Position numbers and translations under genes: made by a program
Shown: piece by piece, positions 36,528 through 47,190 of the stretch
Position numbering within the stretch: position 1 is the first letter of the stretch
Layout: the number at the start of each line of letters is the position of its first letter
DNA from: Narthecium ossifragum
Lineage: Eukaryota; Streptophyta; Magnoliopsida; Dioscoreales; Nartheciaceae
Reading direction: 5' to 3'
Assembly: GCA_963920575.1 (NCBI GenBank)
Contig: OY986964.1
Coordinates: 16,991,987-17,055,986, forward strand
Length of the DNA stretch: 64,000 nt
The notes under the pieces: generated by a model
Seen by the model: only the letters and a program-made list of their open reading frames with translations
Databases searched by the model: none
What the model was told of the DNA's origin: nothing

Positions 36528-37416
36528 CAACCTACCAAGACGACGCTATAGGCGATGCCATCACCGCCGGTAAGACTAGCGCCATCATCTGTGATCGGTC
36601 TGGTGTTTTCATTTGGGTTTGTTTGCTAGCTGTCTTGCATGAAAGTTTTTGTCAAATTGAAGATGTTCGCGTTCAGCAGAATGTGACCCCTAATGTTTTT
36701 TTGCAATAGAGGACCCCTAATCATATAAATCCTAATTTTACCCCTCCTCTCTCATGCCATGAATGGCCATGCCAAGCATCTTGTTTCTCCTCATCATAAT
36801 CGCATTTAATGCATCTTCTAATTTTGGTTAAAAAATGACAAAAACATCCCGTCGCGTGTCTTCTTCCCAAAGCTTCTTCTTCCGGAATCCTCTTCCTTCC
36901 TCCCGCCGGGCATGGCTCCTCCCATCATCTTCTCTTCTTTCTCTCCACTGCCTCCTCTTCTCTTCTCCCTAACCACTCTTCTCTTCTCCCGTCATCTTCT
37001 CTTCTTTCATCTCTAATCCCTTTTCACTGTCTCCATTTCTCTACTTTCGTCAAAATAGTTCATCGGAGAGAGCTCTCCACATATGCAAGGTAATGAAAAG
37101 CGTTCCGCTGCATTGCCACTTCAACGCACATGTTATAAATCATGAACGCAATTCATATTATTTGGGGGGTACTTCCACGATCTACGAATCCTCATTGGAC
37201 CTTACTCTTGCTCAACTGAAAGCTCACTTTTACGTTCTCAGCAATGTATCTTCTATTGACGTTGAGTTGTTCTTAACATACGAGATACCCGACGATTAAT
37301 GGACTCACACCGAAGGCCGAGGGGTAAGTTATAGAAGCACGGGTATAATTATAAGATACGTGTGTATAAAATTCTACATACGTGTCTGAAATTATTTTTA
37401 CGAGTATTTATATGCT
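36528..37416. other. Unassigned region with a 68-codon frame
   Basis: AT-rich and CT-rich sequence without a recognised gene. A plus-strand frame at 37093-37299 (YYLGGTSTIYESSLDLTLAQ, ending VELFLTYEIPDD) is loosely like the N-terminal domain of MuDR-type transposases. That is a weak impression. No zinc finger or DDE part follows. Confidence 0.3.
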
Positions 37417-37612
37417 ACGCACGTATACAAAATTTATGAATGTGTACCCGGTTTACATGCTTTTCGCGTATATTACTAGCTCACACACACGTTCATGCGT
37501 GCGCATAAATCGAAACACGCGTATGTTTTGTTCCTTTTACGTATGTGAGCCAGTAATACACGCGAAAAGCACGTAGACCTAGTACACGTTCATAAATTTT
37601 GTACACGCGCGT
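37417..37612. repeat. Imperfect inverted repeat, about 74 bp arms
   Basis: Arms 37417-37490 and 37539-37612 share, in inverted order, ACAAAATTTATGAA, GTGTAC, TGCTTTTCGCGT and TATTACT.GCTCACA, with a 48 bp spacer. The right arm ends exactly where the Tekay fragment starts (37613). It may be a miniature foldback element. Confidence 0.65.
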
Positions 37613-38018
37613 TGTCACGCCCCGACCCAGAAAACCCATCCAGATCGAGGCGTGACAGTTTGGTATCAGAGCAGGCTGTAGATCCCAGGGATAGGATTAG
37701 GCTTACGGTTGAGATTTTGAGTGTGGAATAGGATAGTTCTAGGTTTAGAACATCCTTGCATGGTTGTTTGCGAATGCGTGTGATGTGCATTAGTTAGGTT
37801 GGTTGCTGTTGTGTTTTGGTTTTCGGCTGTGTCGTGACGCCTCAAGGGGAGGTGTGCACGCACACTGGCGCTGTCCGTTCCCTCGCCTGATAGTGTATCT
37901 CCCCTCGTGCTGGAGAGGAGCGAGTAGGGAATAGAATGTGTCGCCTTTATACTCTTGGAATCCTGAGAGGTGGATTCGACGTGGTCAGGGGCGATGTTGG
38001 AGATCCTTCGACAGTAGA

Positions 38019-39543
38019 TGATGTGCTGTCGCAGGCACTCAAAAATAAAACCAATACTCTTTAAGATAAATATAGTAGTGCGAGTACGAGTCGATCCCAC
38101 GAAGAGTGTTTAGCCTAGTTTTGTGCTTAGTGAACAAAGATGGGGGGTTTTAAACGTGAGGAAAACAGTAAAGAAATAATCTAAAACGAAGAAACAGGTT
38201 GAATCAAGAGAACAAACCTTGGTCTGAGTCAATATCCACCATCGAAATCCAAGAACTGATCATAAATGCAAGTATCAATCAATTCATACCATGAATATTC
38301 ACCGTTCGAATGAAATTCGAATCTCTCCTCAATCATAGTTAATTAGAAACAAGCGATCCAATTAACCCTAACTACTAAACAACCTAAGACAAGCGCTGTA
38401 TATTTAATCTAGTAGCAGCGTTAAGAATAGGGAGATCGATGAAGCTAAACAACACAAGCACAAGCGGTTGCATTTAATCTAGTCAAATATTCTTCCTAAG
38501 ACCTAACAATCTCTGAAACGCAGTAGATTATTAAACCCTAGTTGCTTCGCAGATTAGAGGGATCAAACAATTCCGGATTTGATATCAAACCTAGCAGTAG
38601 ATCACCATAAATAATAAACTAGTAGGCCTCCTAGCAATTAGACAAGATAATCATCAAGATTTAATCTCAGAAGAACATCCAATACTCATGCATAAACTGA
38701 ACAATAAGAATAAATTAGATCTCACAGTTTCATTGATTCCGAGGTTTCAGTCTCCTCGACTAAGGATCAAGATTTAGCCACACAAGGCCATCGAGAACAA
38801 TCCTCCAAAAGATTCCATAAAGCAAGAGAAAATCTAGGAAAAATATAAAAGAGTAGAAAATAACAGCCAAAAGTGTCCAAAGATCCTCCCTCAAACCCTA
38901 GAAAGAGTCCTATTTATAGCTTTAAAGTGTATCCATTCTCGAATCAGATCAAAACCGTTGAATTTCTTTACTGGAAAAGTCGGATCGATCCCACCAGGGG
39001 TGTTGAATCGATCCGTTGCGTAAAAATCCTTAATTTCTGGCTTCACCCGGGTCCGATCGATCGGACTTTAGGTGTCGGATCGATCAGACTCAGTAGGATG
39101 GATAGAGGGATCGATCGGACTGTGTACAGCTGAAAAGTATACGCTCTATTAGGTTTCTGCATAGTCGGATCGATCAGACTCTAGGTGTCGGATCGATCGG
39201 ACTTTCTAGCATTTTTACTGTTCTACCATCCAGACTGCGCCATCGGTACTAAAATTGCCGTAACTTCCTCTAGAAAACTCGGAATCACGAACCGTAAAAT
39301 TCTTCAGAAACTAGATTTCAAGAGCTTTCTAACCATATATGAAAAATCATCTGGTTCTTTATGAACAGGTATAGAGTAATCTTTAAAGTTGATCCATATA
39401 CTCTTTTCAGCTTCTTTTCGAACTTAAGGACTTCAATTGCATCCTAAATCAAAATATAAGAATAATGAGTGTATTTAGGTACCAAATAAGCACAGGAAAC
39501 TAAGTATTAAGGGATAAAAATATAACATTATGCATCATCATCA
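38019..39543 (-). repeat. Athila-B 3' LTR
   Basis: A TATA box (CTATAAATAG on the minus strand) at 38910-38919 is followed upstream by six GATCGATC sites plus one variant (38983-39200). Most sites are paired with GGAC or AGAC and the spacer phrase TTAGGTGTC/CTAGGTGTC. Confidence 0.87.
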
Positions 39544-41177
39544 AATTCCCCCACACTTAGCTTTTGCTCGTCCTCGGGCAAAACTAAAATTCACTCTACT
39601 CAACATATCAAGGTTGCAACGCCATCAACAAAGAATAATCAAGCTCTTCACAAAACTCATAACACGTCATGAACACACATTTTTAGACAACTTGAAAATC
39701 AATCAGTAAGCATTTCCACTTGAAGATGAAGCATACTAAATAAGTAGACCCTCACGGAAATAAATACTCAACTCTCATGTGTTTGAAGGGTATGTATTTC
39801 ACTCAAATTCATTCCAATGAAAATGATCTATCATAAGCTTGCATATCTTCTCATTCTTCACCACTAGAATCACATGCATAACACGAATCAGAAGGACTTT
39901 AAAAGATTGTAATGGGGTCTAGGATTAAGGTGGGTAATATTTGGGAATGTAGCTCAAAAGCCAATGGAACTAATGGAGCAAAAATGCATCAATAAGACAT
40001 GTACAACCAATCACTCCATTCAACAACTTTTTTCAACTTGGCTTTAAAGTACTCAAACTATATAACATTACCACATTGGCAAAGAGATTGTTCAAAGGAA
40101 TACTTTTTAACCGAAACAGGGAACAATCTTTTGCAAAAACTTTCAACTTTTGTAGAAATCATACAGAACTCTTGGGAGGATTCATAAACACATATTGTAA
40201 CATGAGAAACAGTTTCCTCCTTCACTTTCTTTTTTTCTTTCTTTCTTTTCCTTTTTTTTTCAAATATAGCCATACCACAAATCCAAACACCCCCACACTT
40301 GAACTTTTGCACCCATACATGTCATAATGATGATCAATGCTCCACTAGTCCTATGACTTGGGTATTGGCATTATTTTTCAGGTTTAAAGCTTGTAACGTA
40401 GGTTAACAATGAAGTCAATAAAGCTGAAAGGGGTTTAGGAAAAGGAAAAATTAATTGCAAGGTAGGCTATTTGGCTTATGTAGCTTAAAACAAAAATGGC
40501 CTTAATCATGTTCATGTATACATGTGCCAATATGACCTCGAATAGAATCAAAGCAAGTTCTAGAGAAACAAATCCATGGAAGAATATCTCTCATGAAAGA
40601 AATTAGTGAGACTGATATGAATGTGTCAGTCTAAAGGCTCAAAATCTCACCATCTTTTGTCTACTCATTTAGTCACTACCATCTCAAGAAAAATAACTCA
40701 ACTAATTAATTCTAAGTCGCAAAATTATTCATTCAATCATGTTATGAATATGTCAAGCTTAACTAATTCTTGCTCATGACATATGCAACCTAGATCTCCT
40801 CCCCCACACTTGAAACTGACATTGTCCTCAATGTAAGGTGGAATGCAAAGAAAAGCAAAAATAACTAAAATGGAAATGCGAAAATAAAAAGAGAAAGGAA
40901 CGAACTCCCCTTGGGTTGCCCCCCAAGCAGCGCCTTTCTTTATTGTCATTGGCTCGAATTCATGCTTCTTACTTGAATACTGTGGGAGTTCTCAAACTTT
41001 GAATTTCCATAACCACCATGGCTGGGCGAATTCTTCAGGTATGATAGGCAATGCTCGATCACCTAAAAACAAAAGCAAAGCAAAGCAAAAACAAAAGCAA
41101 CATGCAAGCACACAACCTAAAAATAATTCAATCACACTCAAGCACACAATAAAGCAAATAAAGCCAACTAAACCACT
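39544..41177 (-). other. Athila-B 3' non-coding region with repeated polypurine modules
   Basis: No gene was seen in 1.6 kb. Minus-strand purine tracts of the form AAGTGTGGGGG occur at the LTR edge (39548-39558), near 40288 and near 40802. The first and last are preceded by GAGGACGAGC or GAGGACAATG. The first is the expected polypurine tract. The others look like extra copies. Confidence 0.6.
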
Positions 41178-44045
41178 CTATACAATATAGAGAATTTTAA
41201 ATCGTGCCCTCGGTGGACGTTCTATAACCCAATGGGATGCAAAATCACTGGGTGCTATAATCTGAATATTTGACCTCAATACTGCCACCAAGGTTAATTT
41301 AGCAAAAGAGTCCAAGTGGTATTTTTCAAAAATGAGAGTTAGCTTTTCCATACTCACACCAGTAAATAAGATAGCTAGATCTCTCAAACAAAAATACATT
41401 TCATCATGGTGATCGGGAAGAAAGGATTCAACATTATGCTCAACTATAATCGAATCATCCATTGACCTATTAATAATGTCATCGTTCGGATTGTCAAGGA
41501 TGTCAAGATTACATGATCGAAAATAAATCCGTCGAGATATGAAAATATCTACTAAAATCATCTCCTTTTTAATCACTAATGAAGATGAAATAGTCACAGG
41601 AAAAATACCTCGCGACGTACTAAGAATGCTTTCAACTTCAGTCGGAGGAGGTTCGTTGAATAAGTGCTCCTGGTATTCTCGGTGGTCGACCGAATCTTTC
41701 TCGCGATAGACTGGACATGACTGGACAGCTTCTTCATCTGCCTTCTGTAGACACTCCCTCGATGCATCTCCAACCGCAACTTCAAATTCCCTCACATCAA
41801 TAGAATAAACATGACAATCATCAGTAGGATATTTCTTGGCATCCTATATTTCAAACTTAACAATTTTACAATCAAATTCCATGGTAAGTATGCCACTATG
41901 CATATCAATCTTAGTATTGGATGTCTTTAAGAATGGTCTTCCCAACAAAATAGGAGTACTATGATCATCATTCTCCATATCAAGCACATAAAAATCAGAA
42001 GGGAAAACTAAATCATTGACTTGCACAAGAATATCTTCAACTACACCTTTAGGATAGGCGTTAGATCTGTCAGCCAATTGAATCACAACACCAGTTTCAT
42101 TCAAAGGTCCAAGTTTTAAAGAAGCATAAATAGAATATGGCATAACATTGATAGAAGCTCCCAAATCTAACATGGCCTTCTCAAATTTGATGTTACCAAT
42201 TGTACATGGGATAATAAACATACCTGGATCTCTAAACTTTGTAGGAATTTTTTTTTGAAGAATTGCAGAAACATTTTCACCAACTTTCACCTTCTCGCAT
42301 CCTTTAAGTTTCTGCTTCCTCTTAATTGTGCACAATTCTTTCAAGAATTTAGCATAACGAGGTACTTGTTTAATAGCATCTAAAAGTGGAATATTTATCT
42401 CGCATCGGCGAAAAGTCTCATATAGATCTGAATTCTTCTCATATTTTCTTCATTCTGTCAAAGCTTGAGGAAAAGGAGGTACATGTTTATAATCAGAAAG
42501 AGGTGGAAACTTACGTTTAGGTACGTCGTCGTTATCAGGAAAGATTTTGTCCGCGACGATGTCTTGCTCGTTTCCTTGCGGTGACGATGCAGTGACTTCC
42601 TTTACTGGAGTCTCAACTTCTTTACCACTTCTCAAAACAATTGCACTTGCATTTTCTCTTGGATTTATTACCGTTTGAGAGGGTAATTTTCCCGAACTTT
42701 GTGCCTCTATCTTGCTAATTGCAGTCGCCATCTGGCCCACCTGATGTTCCAAACCTTGAATACTAGCCTTTGTCTCCTGGTGAAATTGCAAAGTATTAGT
42801 AGCAAGGGATTTAACAATATCTTCTAAAGACATACCAGAATTAGAAGTTGGGTTTGGTTGTTGTCTCGGAGGATATGGCGGTCTATATTGTTGATATTGC
42901 TGGCCACTTGGACGGAATTGAGTTATGGACTGATTTACTTGCGGATTCCCATAGTTGAGGTTGGGGTGATCCCTCAATCCCGGATTATACGTGTTTGAAT
43001 AGGGATCATACTTCCTTTGCGGTAGTCCAGGGAAACTACCCGCTGCATTCACTTGTTCACTGGGCTCCTCTTGAAGAGTTGGGCACATATCGGTTGGATG
43101 ACCTGCCACCGAACAATTCACACAAACTTTCGCTGTTTGTATATTACCTACAACCAATTGACGAACAAGAGAAGTTAGACTCGGAATCTGTTGTTCAAGG
43201 GATGAGACATTTACCTCATTAACATGTTTTGAATAAGAATCAAGTCTCGTATTAAATTGTTGAGAGTTAGCCGCCATATTTGCAATCAAGTTCCTTGCAG
43301 CTTCAGGAGTTTTATCCACCAAAGCTCCTCCACTAGCGGCATCAATCATACTCCTGTCATTGGTTAGTAAGCCCTCATAAAAATATTGGATAAGTAATTG
43401 CTCACTAATTTGATGATGGGGACAGCTTGCAAATAATTTCTTGAAACGTTCCCAATACTCGTGTAGAGATTCTCCATTATGTTGCCTTACACCACAGATT
43501 TCTTTCCGAATGTTGGCCGCTCTTGAGGCTGGAAAATATTTCTCCAAAAACAATCTCTTCATCTCATTCCTTGTGGTAATACTCCTAGATGGTAAATAAT
43601 AAAGCCAATCCTTAGCCGAATCTTTCAAAGAAAATGGGAAGGCTCTCAATTTGATTTGATCTTCAGTCACCCCCATGGGTTTGATACTTGTGTACACAAC
43701 ATGAAGCTCTTTTAAATGCTTGTGGGGATCCTCACCTGCAAGTCCATGAAAAGTGGGTAAGAGATGTATTAGCCCAGATTTTAATTCAAAAGTAGTAGCA
43801 ACATCCAAAGTAGGGAATGTAATGCATAAGGGTTGTTGATTCAAATCTGGGGCTGCAAGTTCTTTCAAAGTCCGATTTCCGGCCATGACTTCCTCTTCTA
43901 ATTCAGAATCGCTACCAAATAGATGGTCGAGAGCCAAATCGTCCTCAAAATTTATCCGAGCTTCCCTTCTTAACCTGTGTAAAGTTCGTTCTATTTCTGG
44001 ATTGTACTGCAATTTTCCTTGATTGAACGATCGAGTTATACTCAT
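41178..44045 (-). pseudogene. Athila-B gag and protease polyprotein
   Basis: Gag is one frame of 531 codons (44045-42450). It has the capsid block HLLPTFHGLAGEDPHKHLKE, FPFSLKDSAKDWLYYLPS, a CX2C knuckle CVNCSVAGHPTDMC and IVLRSGKEV. A TGA (42450) precedes the protease part (42443-41844), which has LDLGASINVMPYSIY and ILLGRPFLKT. After a TAG at 41844 the frame continues for about 220 codons (DAKKYPTDDCHVYSID, then VESILSTSRG). There the text stops matching Athila pol and ends ASHWVIERPPRARFK at 41178. I do not recognise the last 190 residues. Two single stops separate otherwise open parts. Confidence 0.8.
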
Positions 44046-44195
44046 AAACAGTTAAGAAGACTCTAATAAACCAAGAAAAACAAGTCAAGAAAATTTGTGT
44101 AAACTCTTTTTTATTATTATATATTTTATGAAAATAAAGATCACAATAAGCACAAGAATCAACTAGAATCACTCCCTGGCAACGGCGCCAAAATT
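44046..44195 (-). other. Athila-B leader with primer binding site
   Basis: The minus-strand TGGCGCCGTTGCCAGGGAG (44172-44190) lies five bases from the LTR, matching the Athila-A site and the tRNA-Asp-type pattern. About 125 bp of AT-rich leader separates it from gag. Confidence 0.7.
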
Positions 44196-45719
44196 TGATG
44201 TGCTGTCGCAGGCACTCAAAAATAAAACCAATACTCCTTAAGATAAATGTAGTAGTGCGAGTACGAGTCGATCCCACGAAGAGTGTTTAGCCTAGTTTTG
44301 TGCTTAGTGAACAAAGATGGGGGGTTTTAAACGTGAGGAAAACAGTAAAGAAATAATCTAAAACGAAGAAACAGGTTGAATCAAGAGATCAAACCTTGGT
44401 CTGAGTCAACATCCACCATCGGAATCCAACAACTGATCATAGATGCAAGTATCAATCAATTCATACCATGAATATTCACCGTTCGAATGAAATTCGAATC
44501 TCTCCTCAATCATAGTTAATTAGAAACAAGCGATCCAATTAACCCTAACTACTAAACAACCTAAGACAAGCGCTGTAGATTTAATCTAGTAGCAGCGTTA
44601 AGAATAGGGAGATCGATGAAGCTAAACAACACAAGCACAAGCGGTTGCATTTAATCTAGTCAAATATTCTTCCTAAGACTTAACAATCTCTGAAACGCAG
44701 TAGATTATTAAACCCTAGTTGCTTCGCAGATTAGAGGGATCAAACAATTCCGGATTTGATATCAAACCTAGCAGTAGATTACCATGAATAATAAACTAGT
44801 AGGCCTCCTAGCAATTAGACAAGATAATCATCAAGATTTAATCTCAGAAGAACATCCAATAGTCATGCATAAACTGAACAATAAGAATAAATTAGATCTC
44901 ACAGTTTCATTGATTCCGATATTTCAGTCTCCTCGACCAAGGATCAAGATTTAGCCACATAAGGCCATCGAGAACAATCCTCCAAAAGATTCCATAAAGC
45001 AAGAGAAAACCTAGGAAAAATATAAAAGAGTAGAAAATAGTAGCCAAAAGTGTCCAAAGATCCTCCCTCAAACCTTAGAAAGAGTCCTATTTATAGCCTT
45101 AAAGTGTATCCATCCTCGGATTAGATCAAAACCGTTGAATTTCTTTACTGGGAAAGTCGGATCGATCCCACCAGGGGTCTCGGATCGATCCGTTGCGTAA
45201 AAATCCTTAATTTCTGGCTTCACCCGGGTCCGATCGATCGGACTTTAGGTGTCGGATCGATCAGACTCAGTAGGATGGATAGAGGATCGATCGGACTGTG
45301 TACAGCTGAAAAGTATACGCTCTGTTAGGTTTCTGCATAATCGGATCGATCGGACTCTAGGTGTCAGATCGATCGGACTTTCCAGCGTTTTTATTGTTCT
45401 ACCATCCAGACTGCGCCATCGGTACTAAAATTGTCGTAACTTCCTCTAAGAAACTCGGAATCACGAACCGTAAAATTCTCCAGAAACTAGACTTCAATAG
45501 CTTTCCAACCATATATGGTATATCATCTGGTTCTTCATGAGTAGGTACAGATTAATCTTTAAAGCTGATCCATATACTCTTTTCAGCTTCTTTTCGAACT
45601 TAAGGACTTCAATTGCATCCTAAATCAAAATATAAGAATAATGAGTGTATTTAGGTATCAAAGAAGCACAGGAAACTAAGTATTAAGGGATAAAAATATA
45701 ACATTATGCGTCATCATCA
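44196..45719 (-). repeat. Athila-B 5' LTR
   Basis: Near-identical partner of 38019-39543. The TATA box is at 45087-45096, with about seven GATCGATC sites at 45158-45380. Confidence 0.87.
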
Positions 45720-45749
45720 GTAGAGGACTGATTGAAGGAGGTGTCCCGG

Positions 45750-47190
45750 TGATCGCTTACAAACGTGTCGTTAAAACGTTGCAAACTCAATCAAATATTA
45801 AATTTATAATCCTTATTCAATCACTACACTATTAGGTAGAATAGCGGTGAAGTCGGGTGTTGATCCACAGGGAAAACGTTAGAAACTGAAATCAATTCTC
45901 AAAACCCTAAAACTAAAGAAAAGAATCAAAGATAGAATAGGGTTATCTAACTAATAAAGAAAAGAAATAAAAGGTTGATCAATTTGAATCAATGGATAAG
46001 TGACTTAGGAATTACTCAATCCACCCTAGTTTCGCCTTCAATCTTCTCTAGTTATCCTCTTGTTCTCTTCTCTCAACATTATGGATCATATGGCTACAAG
46101 CTCACATGAATTCCTAAAATAATATTTATGTTCCTAACGGCATAGCCTATCTTTCTTGGCATAGATTGTCTTCGGTCCTACGATTACTTTAAGTTATACT
46201 ACTCTTAATGACCTTGGCACAACCTATCCTAGCTTAGCATAGCCTATCTCACTAGCATACCATAAATCACATGAAAACCATCCTATGTATCTCTACAATC
46301 AATCACAGAAATCATGTAGGACTGAAAATACGTCAAGGAACTCTGTTCCCTCAACTCTATTAACAATAAAAAGCAAATTCATAGGATCATGTTTTGAGAA
46401 GAATACAAGATTCAAACCAAAGAAGATAGAAAACTATGCTAGGGTTTCATGAATAATTCTAAGTACAATAACTAGCAACTCATCTTTTGGATGAACGCCA
46501 TTGGGTTGGAATAGGAAGCTGTCACCATCCACATCCTCTCCTTCTTCTTCTTCCTCCTCCAAAGATTGACAAAAAGATGATTATTCCCGGATTGAATAAC
46601 CCTATTTATAAGAGAACTCCCGAAATTAGGGTTTGGGCTAAGTTGGACTTCTACTACAACTAGGATTTCCTGATTTAATTCTGGCAGACCTATTCTAAGC
46701 GTAACTGGGTCCAATCTAGCCAGAATTTGGAAACTTGCTCAACACGAAAGTTGTATATTAGGAAGTCCTCTGTCATATTCTGAAGAGTTTATAATATTCG
46801 GACTTATGTGGAATATTTGGCGAATATTCTCCTGAGCATCGACGGACCAGTTTTCCAGCAGCTCTATATCTTGATCTTCTTCGAAACTGGAATCAATTCA
46901 TCAGGAATCTCATAAAGTGTCCAACATGAACATTGTAGCTCTTGAAGTCTTCTATCTCGTAATAAATTTCCAGAATATTTGGACTTATACAGAATATCTA
47001 GAGAATATTCTCCTGACAGACAACGAAAGAGTCTTTATCACATAAATTCATCTTTTTAGCCGAATTTCCTGTATTTCTTCTCAAATCATGATTAAACCTG
47101 AAATCAACTAACAAACAATTAAATACAAACACTATAGGCCTAAAAAAGGTAAATTAAGGGGTGTAATTATGAATATTTAGTGACTCATCA
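45750..47190 (-). repeat. Athila-D: solitary LTR of another Athila-type family
   Basis: The 1441 bp unit starts TGATCGCTTACAAACG and ends TAGTGACTCATCA, the same terminal style as the other Athila LTRs. A TATA-like CCTATTTATAAG lies near 46608. The plus-strand flank on the left is CCCGG. On the right Tekay-4 begins at once, so the second flank cannot be seen. There is no GATCGATC array here. The assignment rests on termini and length only. Confidence 0.6.

Larger units (their letters stand above)
38019..45719 (-). mobile_element. Athila-B: gag/protease-only Athila-type element
   Basis: LTRs of 1525 and 1524 bp (38019-39543 and 44196-45719) start TGATGTGCTGTCG and end CATCATCA, and are flanked by a perfect 5 bp duplication GTAGA (38014-38018 and 45720-45724). 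The interior carries a primer site, an intact-looking gag, protease, an unknown C-terminal extension and a long non-coding 3' region. RT, RNase H and integrase are absent, so it must use enzymes of a partner. The LTRs differ at about 7 of the first 260 positions, by eye. Confidence 0.88.
37613..45749 (+). mobile_element. Tekay-E: fragment of a gypsy element (LTR end, primer site, leader), split by Athila-B
   Basis: 37613-37657 is a 45 bp LTR terminus with a stem-forming palindrome (TGTCACGCCCCGACC...GAGGCGTGACA). A Met-type primer site (TTTGGTATCAGAGC) and a leader follow, closely matching the Tekay-4 leader (GTAGATCCCAGGGATAGGAT). The fragment continues to 38018, is interrupted by Athila-B, and resumes for about 25 bp (45725-45749) before LTR Athila-D. 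No gag or pol remains. Confidence 0.75.
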
